This document shows, piece by piece, positions 21,013 through 31,894 of a stretch of DNA of 64,000 nt. A model generated the notes under the pieces. It did not search any database, was not told the origin of the DNA, and was given only the letters and a program-made list of their open reading frames with translations. Both the position numbers and the translations under genes were made by a program. The DNA is from Tuctoria greenei (taxonomy: Eukaryota > Streptophyta > Magnoliopsida > Poales > Poaceae), in the NCBI GenBank assembly GCA_036927565.1, contig JAYESD010000007.1:1943644-2007643 (forward strand), read 5' to 3'. Position 1 is the first letter of the stretch. Every line of letters starts with the position of its first letter.

Positions 21013-21212
21013 TGGTAAGGTATAACCTATGCAGTACTACTGCTGTTATTTCTAATTTCCAGGTCAATTCAATATAATCACAGAACAGACATCAACAATA
21101 TCATCACAGAACAAAAGTCAACAATATTATCATCACAGAAGTCAATTTTACTAAAACAATATACATATGTACAAGTTACACATACAATTCATCTCATAGT
21201 TTACAAGTTTCA

Positions 21213-24200
21213 CTAAAAACTGTTTCTATTGGCATAGTCGCAAAGTTCTGGCACATCAGCTGCTGCACGATTCTCATCAAAGAACTTCCCTTTTTTGTGC
21301 AAAATTTCGCAACGAATGAACTGACAGAGTTCACAAGCAATCCCGTCGGCTCCTCCATCAGGAATACTTCTACGTACAAACCAGCCATTCTTCATTCATA
21401 TTCTTCGTGTGCAGCAATATAACACATAACAAGGTTTAGAATGTGTTGGTTTGAACAATCTCAAAGTATAGATCAAAGTGAGAGTACACAGGAATTTAGT
21501 TGCTATTTTTGGAGCAGTTTTACTATGAGCAATTATATTTTGAAGTTGGAATCAAAATATGAAAATAATGTTTCTGGTAATATTGAACAACAGAGAATAT
21601 AAGTATGAAACTATGCTAGTTACAATGAAAATGAAACTCAAAAGTAAAAAAATAAGATATCGACATTAAGGATAACTTACATCCTCATGACTCGCTCTAT
21701 ATACGCCGGCGGTCTGAAGATGCTCACATACATAATACCCGCATAAGACACTCCCAGCGGGCTGCTTCGGAGAAGCATAATACGTTTTAATGTCCAATGC
21801 ATTTGTATTGGAAGGTCTCTCACCGCCAAGCTATTCCGCGTAAAACCGCCAAACGTTGTAATACAAGAAATGTCATATAAAACTTGTCAACACATTCTAA
21901 ATGTGTGTAAATTAAAATTATTGAATAAACGTACAGTTTCAAAATGGAAAGGAAATCTTTGTAACGATCTGGTGGGAAATAGGCCGAGTCCTAGACTGTT
22001 GCCTTTCTCTGCGTTGGCTTGATGAAGATCATTATGTAGTGATCACTGCAAACACACGTGTTAACAGTTACCAATTACTGCTATTTCAATGTCATGTGTC
22101 GAACTTACTCGAAGTTGTACGGAGCCTTTACGAGGTCCTTGCCGTCTCTGACAAAGTTAAACATTGCATGTCCTATGTAAGCTACAACTTCTGTCCTTTT
22201 ATCCTTCTTAAGTTTTGCGATTGCTTTTTCAAAATCTTTTTTTTTTTCATGTGCTTGAACTGTTCTGAGTTTCGATCTGCCTGGACGTCGAATAGCGCCT
22301 TTGCAATCCTAGTAGGGTCAAGGATACCTGTCTTGCGCGCCAACTTTTCATTATCCATGTATTGCATCCTATTGAAGAAGTCTAGAATTGTTATAATATC
22401 ATGAAATGCGTATGCGTGTAGTAAGAAAAGCAAATACAAAATATTAGAGCACTTACAAGCACCAGACGAGCAGTAGGTTGATTTCGAGCATGCCTCGATG
22501 CAAAAGGGGACGCAGCTCTTCAAATAAAATGACTCGTCTATCTTCTCCAGTGCTCCAGAATGCTTGTTTAGGAATACAAAATGTGACGCAATTAAGACCA
22601 TATCTTGTGCTGGCAAGGATGTACCACTCATGCATTCTTTTGAGCGGGACGGGTTGTTTGCTATGTTGTACGGATGTCATGAACAGCTTCCCATTCTCAA
22701 ATTTAGGAGGAACATCCTCAAGCTTGTATATTGGAACTCCTGGTTTAACTAAAGTCGTCCGCCGATTATACATGACACCGTCTTCTTCCCACTCCTCGAT
22801 ATTTCCTAATTCTGGCTCATGAGAAGAACGAGATGCACTCGATTTTATAATATTTTCCTTCATAGTTTCCAAATACTTTGACACTTCTGATGAAGGTATA
22901 TTATTTTCGTATGGGCTAACTTTGATAGGAACTAATGATCGAGGAGTAGTCGTCGGAAGTTGGACACTGGCTTGTTGAACCTGTTGTTCAACTGATTGCT
23001 CTTTACTCCCAGTAGCTGGCTCTAGTACTACTTCAAGCTGTTGCTCAACTGGTTGCTCTTTACTAGCAACAGCTTGCTCTGGTACTGCTTGAAGCTGTTG
23101 TCCAACTTGTTGCTCTTGGATATCTTTACTAGCAAGGTTACTATCATCCTTGCTGAGACATAGGGGGAGTGGATCTTCCTGGACTGAGAGTGGATCTTCA
23201 TGCACTTTTGCCTTAGAAGATGGGGTTACAATATTTGGAGATGCGATAGGGCTAGAAATTGGCTCATCATCCAACACGATATCGCGTCAGTGCTAGAGGA
23301 TTAATTGGTTGACAGCCTTCCCTAGAGTCGCGATCCCCTCAGGTGTGATGTGGTCTATTTCATAATCTTCATAATCATTATTAATGATCTGAAGAACTTG
23401 CACCATAGCATAATACAATGGAAGTGGATTCCCGTTGAAGTCACGATCAGTCTTTGCCATAGCAGTGGCAACCTCTTTGGTTTTGTTCCCTGCTCTGCCT
23501 ATCGGGACAAGAAGACGACAAGATTTTTCGTTAGCAATATCATCGACATGGAACTTATGGGTTGACCCTGAGCCTGGCAAAGAACCAACACTGCTAGGGT
23601 AGGCAGTTAGATATACTAATTGCTCTTTTTTGCACCAGAACCATCACTGTACTCGATGCCACTAATTGTCCCGATTGTCTAAGTTGTTCCATTATTTCTT
23701 GCATATTTTCTTTGACCTTTTGAGCAATCGTTTCATCAAGTGTTTTCTTAAACTTCTCACGTCTTCTATATGTGTCTTTATCTTTAAGGAAACCATCTAG
23801 CCGAGACATTTGAGAAGAGACCGCTCCAACCCGTCCGCTGTGTTCAGGGTTTCCTAAGATAGCGGTAAGTTGGTCATTCTCCCTCTTCGGCTTGAAGAGA
23901 CCCTTCTGTTGCTTTTCAATTACTTCTTTCATTTTATCCTCTACTTCATTCAGAGAGTAGGGCTTTTCAAGTTTGCCCTCGTCGATCAAACCTGACCGAG
24001 CAAAGACCCACCGTTGAGTTCGCTCATCGCACCCTTCTAATGGGTGAGGATTGCCCTTACTGGTAATTTTGTCTAATATCTTATTCCATTTCTGGACTTT
24101 CGGGCCATATCCGGCAGACCCCAAGCAATGATGGTATTTGTTCTTTTTTGCAAGCTCTGACCTAGTTGCACTTAGAGCTTTAGCATCAGGTGTGGTCTTT

Positions 24201-24890
24201 TGACGAACAAACTCTTGCCACCGAGCTTGTGTGATTTTTCCCATCTTCCTCGGGCTAGGGACCTTATCGGCCTTAACATAAGCATTTATTTCACTCTTCC
24301 AGCCACGAAAGTTCTTATTGCAAGAGACCAATGTTGCTTTCTTTACAGCTTCTTCTGTGCCTTTCGGGAACTTGAATTGTTTCTTTATCCTTTCCCACAA
24401 CTCATTCTTGGTCTGCTCGGGTAATTTCCTCCAATTCTTGGTTGTTATCGGCACAACCTCCCTAACAAGAAAACTGCATGCATTACGGTACTTGGTAACT
24501 GAATCTAGTGGTTCTTGGGGAAGCCCACCTGAACCGACCCTTGTTATGTACATGATGCGGTCCAATGGACCCTTATTGGGACCTCATTGCCCTCGTTTCC
24601 GCTTGAGTGAAGTTGAGGATTCATCCATTGGAGAACCTTCTGCGGTTTTAGGAGCCGATGTCACCTCATTGTCTTCGCGATTAATCTAGGTAGAAAAAAA
24701 TTATAAGACTTCATATACTTGACAACCAACATTAACTTGAACTGCCGAAGTTAAGATTCGTGATCCATACCTCGTCGGCAGGATCATATTCCGGGTCTAG
24801 ATGCACATAAGTCTTTTTAATTTTTATATTCGGAAAAGGACCCGATGGACTGTGATAGGAGCCTGAACTGCTGGAGTCAGTAAACTCCAT
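21213..24890 (-). pseudogene. CACTA-encoded Ptta/En/Spm-type (TNPA-like) protein with C-terminal Ulp1 (C48) SUMO protease domain
   Basis: Read on the minus strand. Exon 1 is 24890-24771 (MEFTDSSSS...); the GTATGG donor and CTACCTAG acceptor give exon 2 from 24685. Exon 2 holds the plant transposase (Ptta/En/Spm, PF03004-type) region with the WQEFVRQKTTPDAKAL and KKNKYHHCLGSAGY blocks, a coiled region, and a VDDIANEKSCRLLVPIG block at about 23540. A Q/E-rich repeat linker follows (23200-22950). Further exons carry the Ulp1 core: His in DDHYIMIF (codon 22041-22039), Asp (21990-21988), Gln (21764-21762) and Cys in VLCGYYVCE (21743-21741), the complete C48 triad plus oxyanion Gln. Lesions: TGA 24584, frameshift about 23590, TAG and TGA at about 23289-23300, A-run frameshift about 22240, TAG 21991 in place of the family Trp, TAG 21831. 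Ulp1 enzymes cut SUMO from targets. Exon borders other than exon 1 are estimates. Confidence 0.85.
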
Positions 24891-25430
24891 ATTGTCTTAT
24901 TTATTGTTACTACCAGGACCAGTCTTCTTAGGGCTTTCCATGCTAGATCTAATAAGACAAAAAATCTAATAAATGACATATTAACTCTACATGAAGTGTT
25001 GCATGAAGAAAAAGATGGAAGCATTCTAGGATTTGATAAGGCATTCTAGGCTTTAAGGCGACTGACCAAAAGGTTCGTATACATTGCGAGGGTGAGAAGC
25101 ATGTTAAAGTTGCTCACCAGCAATGGCAATTTTATCTTCTTATTTTAAATAGGCTAGCTTCGTTCATAGTAGCGACCACGTTTTTGAGGTTTACTAGGCG
25201 GCGCCTAGCTCCGGACCTATAACTGATCAAGCAAGGGACAAAAAGCAAATCCCCGCACAGCTCCTACCTAGCTTAGAGGGCATTATCGTCTCCGCTCTCA
25301 AGTTTCCTCTTATTCCCTATCACTGGTTCTTCTGCCTATTGAATGAAAAACAACATGCTGATGCGTACTTGTGCAGATGCAGTGCCTAGAAGAGACTGAT
25401 AGCAGCAACAACAACTAGCAAGCTCACTTT
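24891..25430. other. Upstream region of the CACTA Ulp1 gene
   Basis: Probably intron or 5' leader of the minus-strand gene. A short upstream ORF begins with ATG at 24941 and stops after 14 codons. Nothing else recognised. Confidence 0.45.
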
Positions 25431-26125
25431 ACACCGACAACCCAAGGCATAACTTAGTCAAAATTAGTCAAGTATAGCTATATCTAATGTAACTTAGCCA
25501 AAATTAGCCAAATTTGCTCAACTTAACCAAATATAGCTAAATCTTGCCCCGCATAGTCAAACTAGCTTGATTATGCTTCAGATAGCTAAATTTTGTCATA
25601 TTTAAAACAAATTTTCTCAATTTTGACTCAATTAAGTAAATTTAGCCAAAACACATTTTTGAAGTTATATAGGTCTAACTAAATTCTTGTATCATAGAGA
25701 TCGGCAGCATATGCTCAGACTCCATCGCCACACCTAGTGGTACCTAGATATGGGCGTGAGGATGCTCCTGGCATCACAAATGAGTTGGCCAGCAACTTGT
25801 TTAGCTTCAGAGCTAAATATAGCATAACTTTGGTAGCACAAATTAGCTACAATTGCTCAAATGAAGCTGATGGAGCCACAAGTGCAGACATCTTTGGTAG
25901 CACAGATTAGCTACAATTGCTCAAATGAAGCTAACTTAGAGAAATAAAAGCAAACTTAGCCAAACTTAGTCTAGCATAGCTAACTCTAAGCAAAAGTAGC
26001 CAAATATAGCTAAATATAGCATAACTTAGTCAAATTTAGTCAAGTATAACTATATCTAATGTAACCTAGCCAAAATTAGCCAAATTTGCTCAACATAACC
26101 AAATATAGCTAAATCTTGCCCCTAA
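25430..26125. repeat. TAGCCAAA/TAGCTAAA-rich repeat block in the CACTA element
   Basis: A segment of about 105 bases at 25450-25552 recurs with few changes at 26020-26122 in the same orientation (ends in AGCTAAATCTTGCCCC). Between them, AGCTACAATTGCTCAAATGA occurs twice, about 62 bases apart. The whole block is built of short words around TAGCNAAA. Confidence 0.8.
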
Positions 26126-26640
26126 TAGAGAATTATGTGGCATATGCAAGGCCGATGACAGAAATAGGGAATATACTGCTGTTACTAACTACCAATTTCA
26201 CAGTTTCAGACACACAGAACCAACTACCAATTTATCGTGATATAACCATCCACATAAATCTTGACCGACCAAACCCTAACCAAAGATGCCACCGAACTTG
26301 ATAGTTTTTCGAATTCCACCGAACCCTAACCAAGGATGCCTACAATTTTCCAATTCTCGAACCCTAACCAAGGATATGCAAGGAGGCGGCGAGGGCGGTG
26401 AGGGAGGCGGCACGACGAAGGAGGATGGAAGGTCGAAGGGTTTAAGGTTTACCTTGAAGCTCGGCGGCGACGGCAATGGCTTCGCTCGCCGTACCTGGAA
26501 GTGCAAGGGCGAAGCTCGGCGGCGACGGCGGCGAACACTTGTCGGCAAACGAAATTTTGGCAGCCTAACGGCGTCTAAGTGTTTCACCCGGGTTAGGTTT
26601 TCCTAACGCTATCGAGGGGTATATATAAACTCCCATTTTC
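26126..26640 (-). promoter_or_regulatory. Candidate promoter and leader for the minus-strand Ulp1 gene
   Basis: On the minus strand TATATATA (26619-26626) follows the CTCAGGCGG subterminal word and precedes a GC-rich stretch (26390-26580) like a first exon. The word ACCGAACCCTAACCAAGGATG repeats nearby in part. Transcription start and the first splice donor are not determined. Confidence 0.4.
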
Positions 26641-27610
26641 TCAGGCGGATTTTAAGTACTGACCGCCTGGGAAGATGATTACCTCAGGCGTGTTTTACTT
26701 ACCAACCGCCTAAGAAGATAAAATTATCTAAGGCGGTTGGTAAGTAAAACCCGCCTAAAATAAACTTCTTCTCAGGTGGTTATTAAGTACCAACCTCCTG
26801 TGAAGATATTTACTTCTTCTTAATTAATATTCTTGATTAAATGTGGGCCTTTAAAAATGCAAAATTCCACTTTCTTGTAATATTATTGATAAGTAAAGGT
26901 TACCATTAAATTTCACTTCATAAATCCTTTGAAATTGGTCAGAACATAAAAAACATACAACAAATGCTATTTTTCATTTTTCTTTCTTGATGAATATAAT
27001 GCTTTTTTTCATTTTGACATTTTTACTCATCATACCAACCTCTATGAATTTTTTCAGATTTTTTTAATTTTTTTTTGAAATAATGTGTGTTCATAATTTG
27101 ATGAATGCCTCATATATATATGAGCATTTAGTTAGAATGATGGATAGTTTGAAGTTTGACATGTTGGAATGCTTTTAAAAAAATTAACAAAATTCATACA
27201 TGTATAAATGATACAAATATGTTCATACAAACAAATTTGAGTAAAGGATCTTTTTTTATGAGATACACAAATGTGAATAATATGTGAGTAGAAATTAATT
27301 TGATATTTACCAAAACATTACAATGTTAGCTATACAAGTTTTAAAATATTTTGCTCAGGTGGTAGATGTTAATTTTATACAAATGTAGAAGAAAGAATCA
27401 TCGAATTTGGACACAATTTGCAGAATATAAACATGTTTGAGTATTTATATTGGAATCTAAATAAAAAAGAAGCATGGGATAAGGAAACGGAAGAACAATA
27501 TTGGGCATTATCTCAGGCGGTTGGTAAGTAACACCCGCCTGAGATAAACTTCTTCTCAGGCGGTTGGTAAGTAAAACCCGCCTGAGAAAAATGTAAACAC
27601 CGCCTGTGAA
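26641..27610. repeat. Central CACTA repeat, copy 1
   Basis: Subterminal-like words (CTCAGGCGG with CCGCCTGAG) at 26640-26790 and 27510-27610 frame a 700-bp AT-rich body. That body begins TACTTCTTCTTAATTAATATTC at 26811 and recurs at 28700 and 29494. Confidence 0.88.
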
Positions 27611-27640
27611 AAACGGACGCCTACATAAAGACCCCTCACC
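27595..27640 (+). promoter_or_regulatory. Promoter module A
   Basis: CCGCCTGTGAAAAACGGACGCC is followed by TACATAAAGACCCCTC. The same arrangement occurs at 30352-30400 and 34470-34520, each time just before a plus-strand gene. Here it precedes the small ORF at 27835. Confidence 0.6.
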
Positions 27641-27834
27641 TACGGACGTGTCGACGTCCGTGCGCGACCTTTCTTTTCCCCGAGGCGCGACCTTTCAATG
27701 CGCGGTAAACCAACTGCTCCGTGTGGCCCTTATTAAAGACGCGCCATCACCCTTTAGTTCTCCACAAGCGCGTCGCTCACTTTGAATCCTCTTCTTTTCT
27801 TTGTCTTCCTCCGCTCCGACAACCCAACACCACT

Positions 27835-28284
27835 ATGGCCGACCTTCCACCGCCAAGCCCTCCGAGGGAGCCACCTTGCAAGAAACAATGTTGCAGCTCC
27901 CCCGAGAGGATCAACACCCAACAGCGCCTCCTCATGGCGCGAGAGGCGTACAACAATACGTCTCGCGCCGTGAGTGCCTTGGGGCTGGGTACCCTTCCAG
28001 AGTATCCTAGAATGGGTACTACCGTCGGCCACTACCTCTACGCCCTCACGGGGGTGGCTGATCGTCTCGACATTCTGTTCGCGATGATGGCCTAGGTTCT
28101 TGGCCCCGAGGGCCACAGAACGCTAGTGGAGGCAACGACTAGCAACCTCGTTCTCGGGGTTGCACCGCCGGTGCAGCCGGTGCAACCGGTCCTGTCTCCT
28201 ATTGCATCGGCACCAGAGTCGCCGCCGGAGGAAGAGGAGGAGGAGGAGGAGGAGGAGGAGGAGGAGGAGGAGGAAGAGGAGTAG
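27835..28284 (+). pseudogene. Small CACTA gene of unknown function, Pro-rich start and poly-Glu tail
   Basis: The ATG at 27835 opens MADLPPPSPPREPPCKKQCC, then a mixed region (ALGLGTLPEYPRMGTTVGHYL), a TAG at 28093 where a Gln codon is likely, and in the same frame a continuation to a proline-rich stretch and about 18 glutamates ending in TAG at 28282. I recognise no family. The promoter module just upstream and its place between the repeats suggest it is an accessory gene of the CACTA element. It could be regulatory or a captured host fragment. The poly-Glu tail comes from a (GAG)n microsatellite at about 28222-28280. Confidence 0.5.
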
Positions 28285-28559
28285 GAGTAGGAGTAGGATT
28301 TAATTAGTTTTTCTTTGTTGTTTTTAGTTGCTTCTGTTTTGTAAATATTGTTAATGAATGAAATCTATTTTTGTTCATCTTTGTGATTGAATATTACTTG
28401 TGTATCTTGTATGTTCTTGTGTAAATATTATGTATCTTGTGTGTTCTTGTGTGAGATGTGTGATTGAATATTGTTAATGAATGAGTATCTTGTGTGTTCT
28501 TCAACTGTGTGAATGAATGAATGTGTAGTGTGTTCATCGTGTTCCTCAGACTCGGGTAT

Positions 28560-30351
28560 CATAAGGTAATTATCTCAGGCGGTTGGTAATTAAAAACCGC
28601 CTGAGAAGAAGATTATCTCAGGCGGTTGGTCAGTAACACCCGCCTGAGATAAACATCTTCTCAGACGGTTATTAAGTACCAACCACCTGTGAAGATAATT
28701 ACTTCTTCTTAATTAATATTCTTGATTAAATGTGGGTCCTTTAAAAAGGCAAAATTCCACTTTCTTGTAATATTATTGATAAGTAAAGGTTACCATTAAA
28801 TTTCACTTCATAAATCATTTGAAATTGGTCAGAACATAAAAAACATACAACAAATGCTATTTTTCTTTTTTCTATCTTGATGAATATAATGCTTTTTTCA
28901 TTTATTTTTTCAGTGGACATTTTTACTCATCATACCAACCTCTATGAATTTTTTCAGATTTTTTTAAATTTTTTTGAATCAATGTGTGTTTATAATTTGA
29001 TTAATGTCTCATATGTATATGAGCATTTAGTCATAATGATAGATAATTTGAAGTTTGACATGTTGTAATGCTTTTAAAAAAATTAAAAAAATTCATACAT
29101 GTATAAATGATACAAATATGTTCATACAAACAAATTTGAGTGAAGGATCTTTTTTTATGAGATACACAAATGTGAATAATATGTGAGTAGAAATTAACTT
29201 GATATTTACCAAAACATTACAATGTCAGCTATACACGTTTTAAAATATTTTGTTCAGGTGGCAGTTGTTAATTTTATACAAATGTAGAAGAAAGAATCAT
29301 CGAATTTGGACACAATTTGCAAAATCTAAACATGTTTGAGTATTTATATTGGAATCTAAATAAAAAAGAAGCAAGGGATAAGGAAACTGAAGAATAGTAT
29401 CGGGCATTATCTCAGACGGTTTGTAAGTAAAACCCGCCTGAGATAAACTTCTTCTCAGGCGGTTATTAAGTACCAACCGCCTGTGAAGATATTTACTTCT
29501 TCTTAATTAATATTCTTGATTAAATGTGGGTCCTTTAAAAAGGCAAAATTCCACTTTCTCGTAATATTATTGTTAAGTAAAGGTTACCATTAAATTTCAC
29601 TTCATAAATTCTTTGAAATTGATAAGAACATAAAAAACATACAACAAATGTTATTTTTCATTTTTCTATCTTGATGAATATAATGATTTTTTCATTTATT
29701 TTTTCAGTGGACATTTTTACTCATCATACCAACCTCTATGAATTTTTTCAGATTTTTTGAATCAATGTGTGTTCATAATTTGATGAATGTCTCATATGTA
29801 TATGAGTATTTAGTTAGAATGATGGATAATTTGAAGTTTGACATGTTGGAATGCTTTTAAAAAAATTAACAAAATTCATACATGTATAAATGACACAAAT
29901 ATGTTCATACAAACAAATTTGAGTGAAGGATCTTTTTTTTATGAGATACACAAATGTGAATAATATGTGAGTAGAAATTAATTTGATATTTACTAAAACA
30001 TTAAAATGTCAGCTATACAAGTTTTAAAACATTTTGTTCAAGTGGTAGATGTTAATTTATACAAATGTAGAAGAAAGAATCATCGAATTTGGACACAATT
30101 TGCAGAATCTAAACATGTTTGAGTATTTATATTGGAATCTAAATAAAAAAGAAGCAAGGGATAAGGAAACTGAAGAACAATATCGGGCATTATCTCAGGC
30201 GGTTGGTAAGTAACACCCGCCTGAGATAAACTTCTTCTCAGGCGGTTATTAAGTACCAACTTCCTGTGAAGATATTTAATTCTTCTTAATTAATATTCTT
30301 GATTAAATATCTTCTCAAGCTGTTGGTAAGCAAAACCCGCTTAAGAAAAAG
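28560..30351. repeat. Central CACTA repeats, copies 2 and 3 (tandem) and partial copy 4
   Basis: The landmark TACTTCTTCT lies at 28700, 29494 and (as TAATTCTTCT) 30277, so the period is about 785-795 bp. Each copy contains the same AT-rich body and ends in GGCATTATCTCAG(A/G)CGG. Copy 1 is separated from copy 2 by the small gene, which suggests that gene was placed inside the array. The copies differ mainly by point changes and short indels. Confidence 0.9.
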
Positions 30352-30613
30352 TTAAAAACCGCCTGTGAAAAACCAACGCCTATATAAGGACCCCTCACCA
30401 GAGTCAAAACGTAACCCTGGAGAATTTATATCGACACCGTAAGGATGCCGAATTTCCCCTGCGCCACGTCGCCGCTCTGCCGCTCCGCCGCCCAGCCCAT
30501 ACTGCCGCGCCGCCGCACAACCCCGCACCGCCACTTCTCCACCCAGCCGGCCCACCGTGCTGACGCCTCCCCACCGTGCCGACGCCTCTCCACCGTGTCG
30601 ACGCCTCTGCAAG
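30352..30613 (+). promoter_or_regulatory. Promoter module B with first exon, upstream of TNP2-type transposase
   Basis: ACCGCCTGTGAAAAACCAACGCC then TATATAAGGACCCC (30381). A GC-rich first exon follows, with repeated ACCGTGCCGACGCCTC units, and ends at a GTAAAT donor near 30614. The intron start (TAGTTTCCTTACTTTTTCT...) is the same as in module C at 34560-34660. Confidence 0.55.
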
Positions 30614-31894
30614 GTAAATGTAGTTTCCTTACTTTTTCTTTGTATATTTTCATTAGCTGATAAGCTGTTAGTTTTGTGTGTTCTGGTATATGGATTTTGT
30701 CCTTTTGCATGTGTAAGGACTGTATGGATTGTGTTGTGGTATATTGATGTCTGGACTATATGGATTGTTTCCTTTTTGTGTGTTCTGCTAGTTTGGTCTT
30801 TTACATATTGATGTATGGACTATATTGTAATAAACTTATTGTAGATTGTACCTATTATGTGACATGAATATGATGTTTAATTAACAGATGGTATTGTAAT
30901 ATATATAAGATGCATGAAGTTTACCCGAACTTGTAATTGTAGTTTTATGTGTTTTCCTTTTCAATATGCTACTTGCGTGTGCATACCTCCTGCTTGCATA
31001 TATTTCGAAGGAGTGATTAGGGTTAGCTTTCTAGGGTGATGGTTTTATAACTCACCCATTTAGGTACCATCATTGGATGAGATCTGACGTCAAGATATAA
31101 CGGACCGGATCCCACCCAGACCTAGCCCATGCTGTTGGGCCTGTTTGCCCCATGACTTCAATCCTTCACCCCTGATTGCTGCTCCCGACACCATCGACTC
31201 CGTCCGCCTCAAGCTGCAGTAGGGTTGGGCGTTGGCGACCATACCTCCTCGTTGCTAGGTGACATCAATGGTGGCAGGGTGCAGAAGCCAACGACAGGGC
31301 CATCTGCAAGCGGCAGCGAGGTCGAGAAATGGCACCGGGGGTGGAAGGCGGTACCGGGGCCAGCTGCAGGTGGCGACAAGGATGGAGAAAGTGTTGGAGG
31401 CACCGGGGCCAGCTGCCGATGGCGGCGAGACCGAAAGACGGAGGTGATGGCCGAAGCCTCGGGCGATGGCGCGCGGTGGTCGGTGGAAAGTCGGCGGCAG
31501 TCACCAAAGTGGCAAAGTGGAGCCGTGCCACGCTCCAGCAGCGCGCCTCTCCATCGCATCAGGTCAGGGGCGGCGGCAAAAATCCACCCGTACCCACACC
31601 CGTCGGGTGCAATACCCGTCGGGTGCCCGTACCCACGGGTATAATTGCCATCCCTAGATCCTACCCAGACCTAGCCCATGCCACTAGGCCTGTTTGCCCC
31701 ACGACTTCAATCCTTCACCCCCGCTTGCTGCTCCCGACGCCTTCGACTCAATCCACCTCAAGACGTCGCCCGTCTCCTACATTAGTCGCCCTAATCATAC
31801 TTGTTATGTCTCTGTAAATTCATTTTATAGAAGACCTTTAGAGAATATTTGTGGCCAAATTTTGTAAATCTAACAAAAATTCTATTATTGAAGC
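30614..31894 (+). other. Leader/intron region before the transposase
   Basis: No coding function seen. It contains the duplicated segment described at 31108-31765. Short GC-rich frames at 31225-31650 overlap on both strands and look non-coding. Confidence 0.45.
31108..31765. repeat. 100-bp direct repeats flanking a 440-bp insert
   Basis: GATCCxACCCAGACCTAGCC...CCTCAAG occurs at 31108-31213 and 31657-31765. The insert begins CAGTAGGGTTGGGCG and ends TTGCCATCCCTA, with repeats of CCCGTCGGGT before the end. The TAGGG...CCCTA ends and subterminal repeats suggest a non-autonomous hAT-like element, but no 8-bp target duplication is visible, so the identity is uncertain. Confidence 0.45.

Noticed and set aside
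26276..26606. Opposed frames of about 105 residues in the CACTA leader
   Set aside because: Mirror-image frames in GC-rich GGCGGCGAC-type repeats; more likely an untranslated first exon.
28222..28290. (GAG)n run as an independent feature or protein domain
   Set aside because: It is a plain microsatellite at the end of the small ORF; its length is likely variable.
31209..31817. Cluster of frames on both strands upstream of the transposase
   Set aside because: GC-rich repeat composition; no domain. The segment looks like a non-coding insertion.
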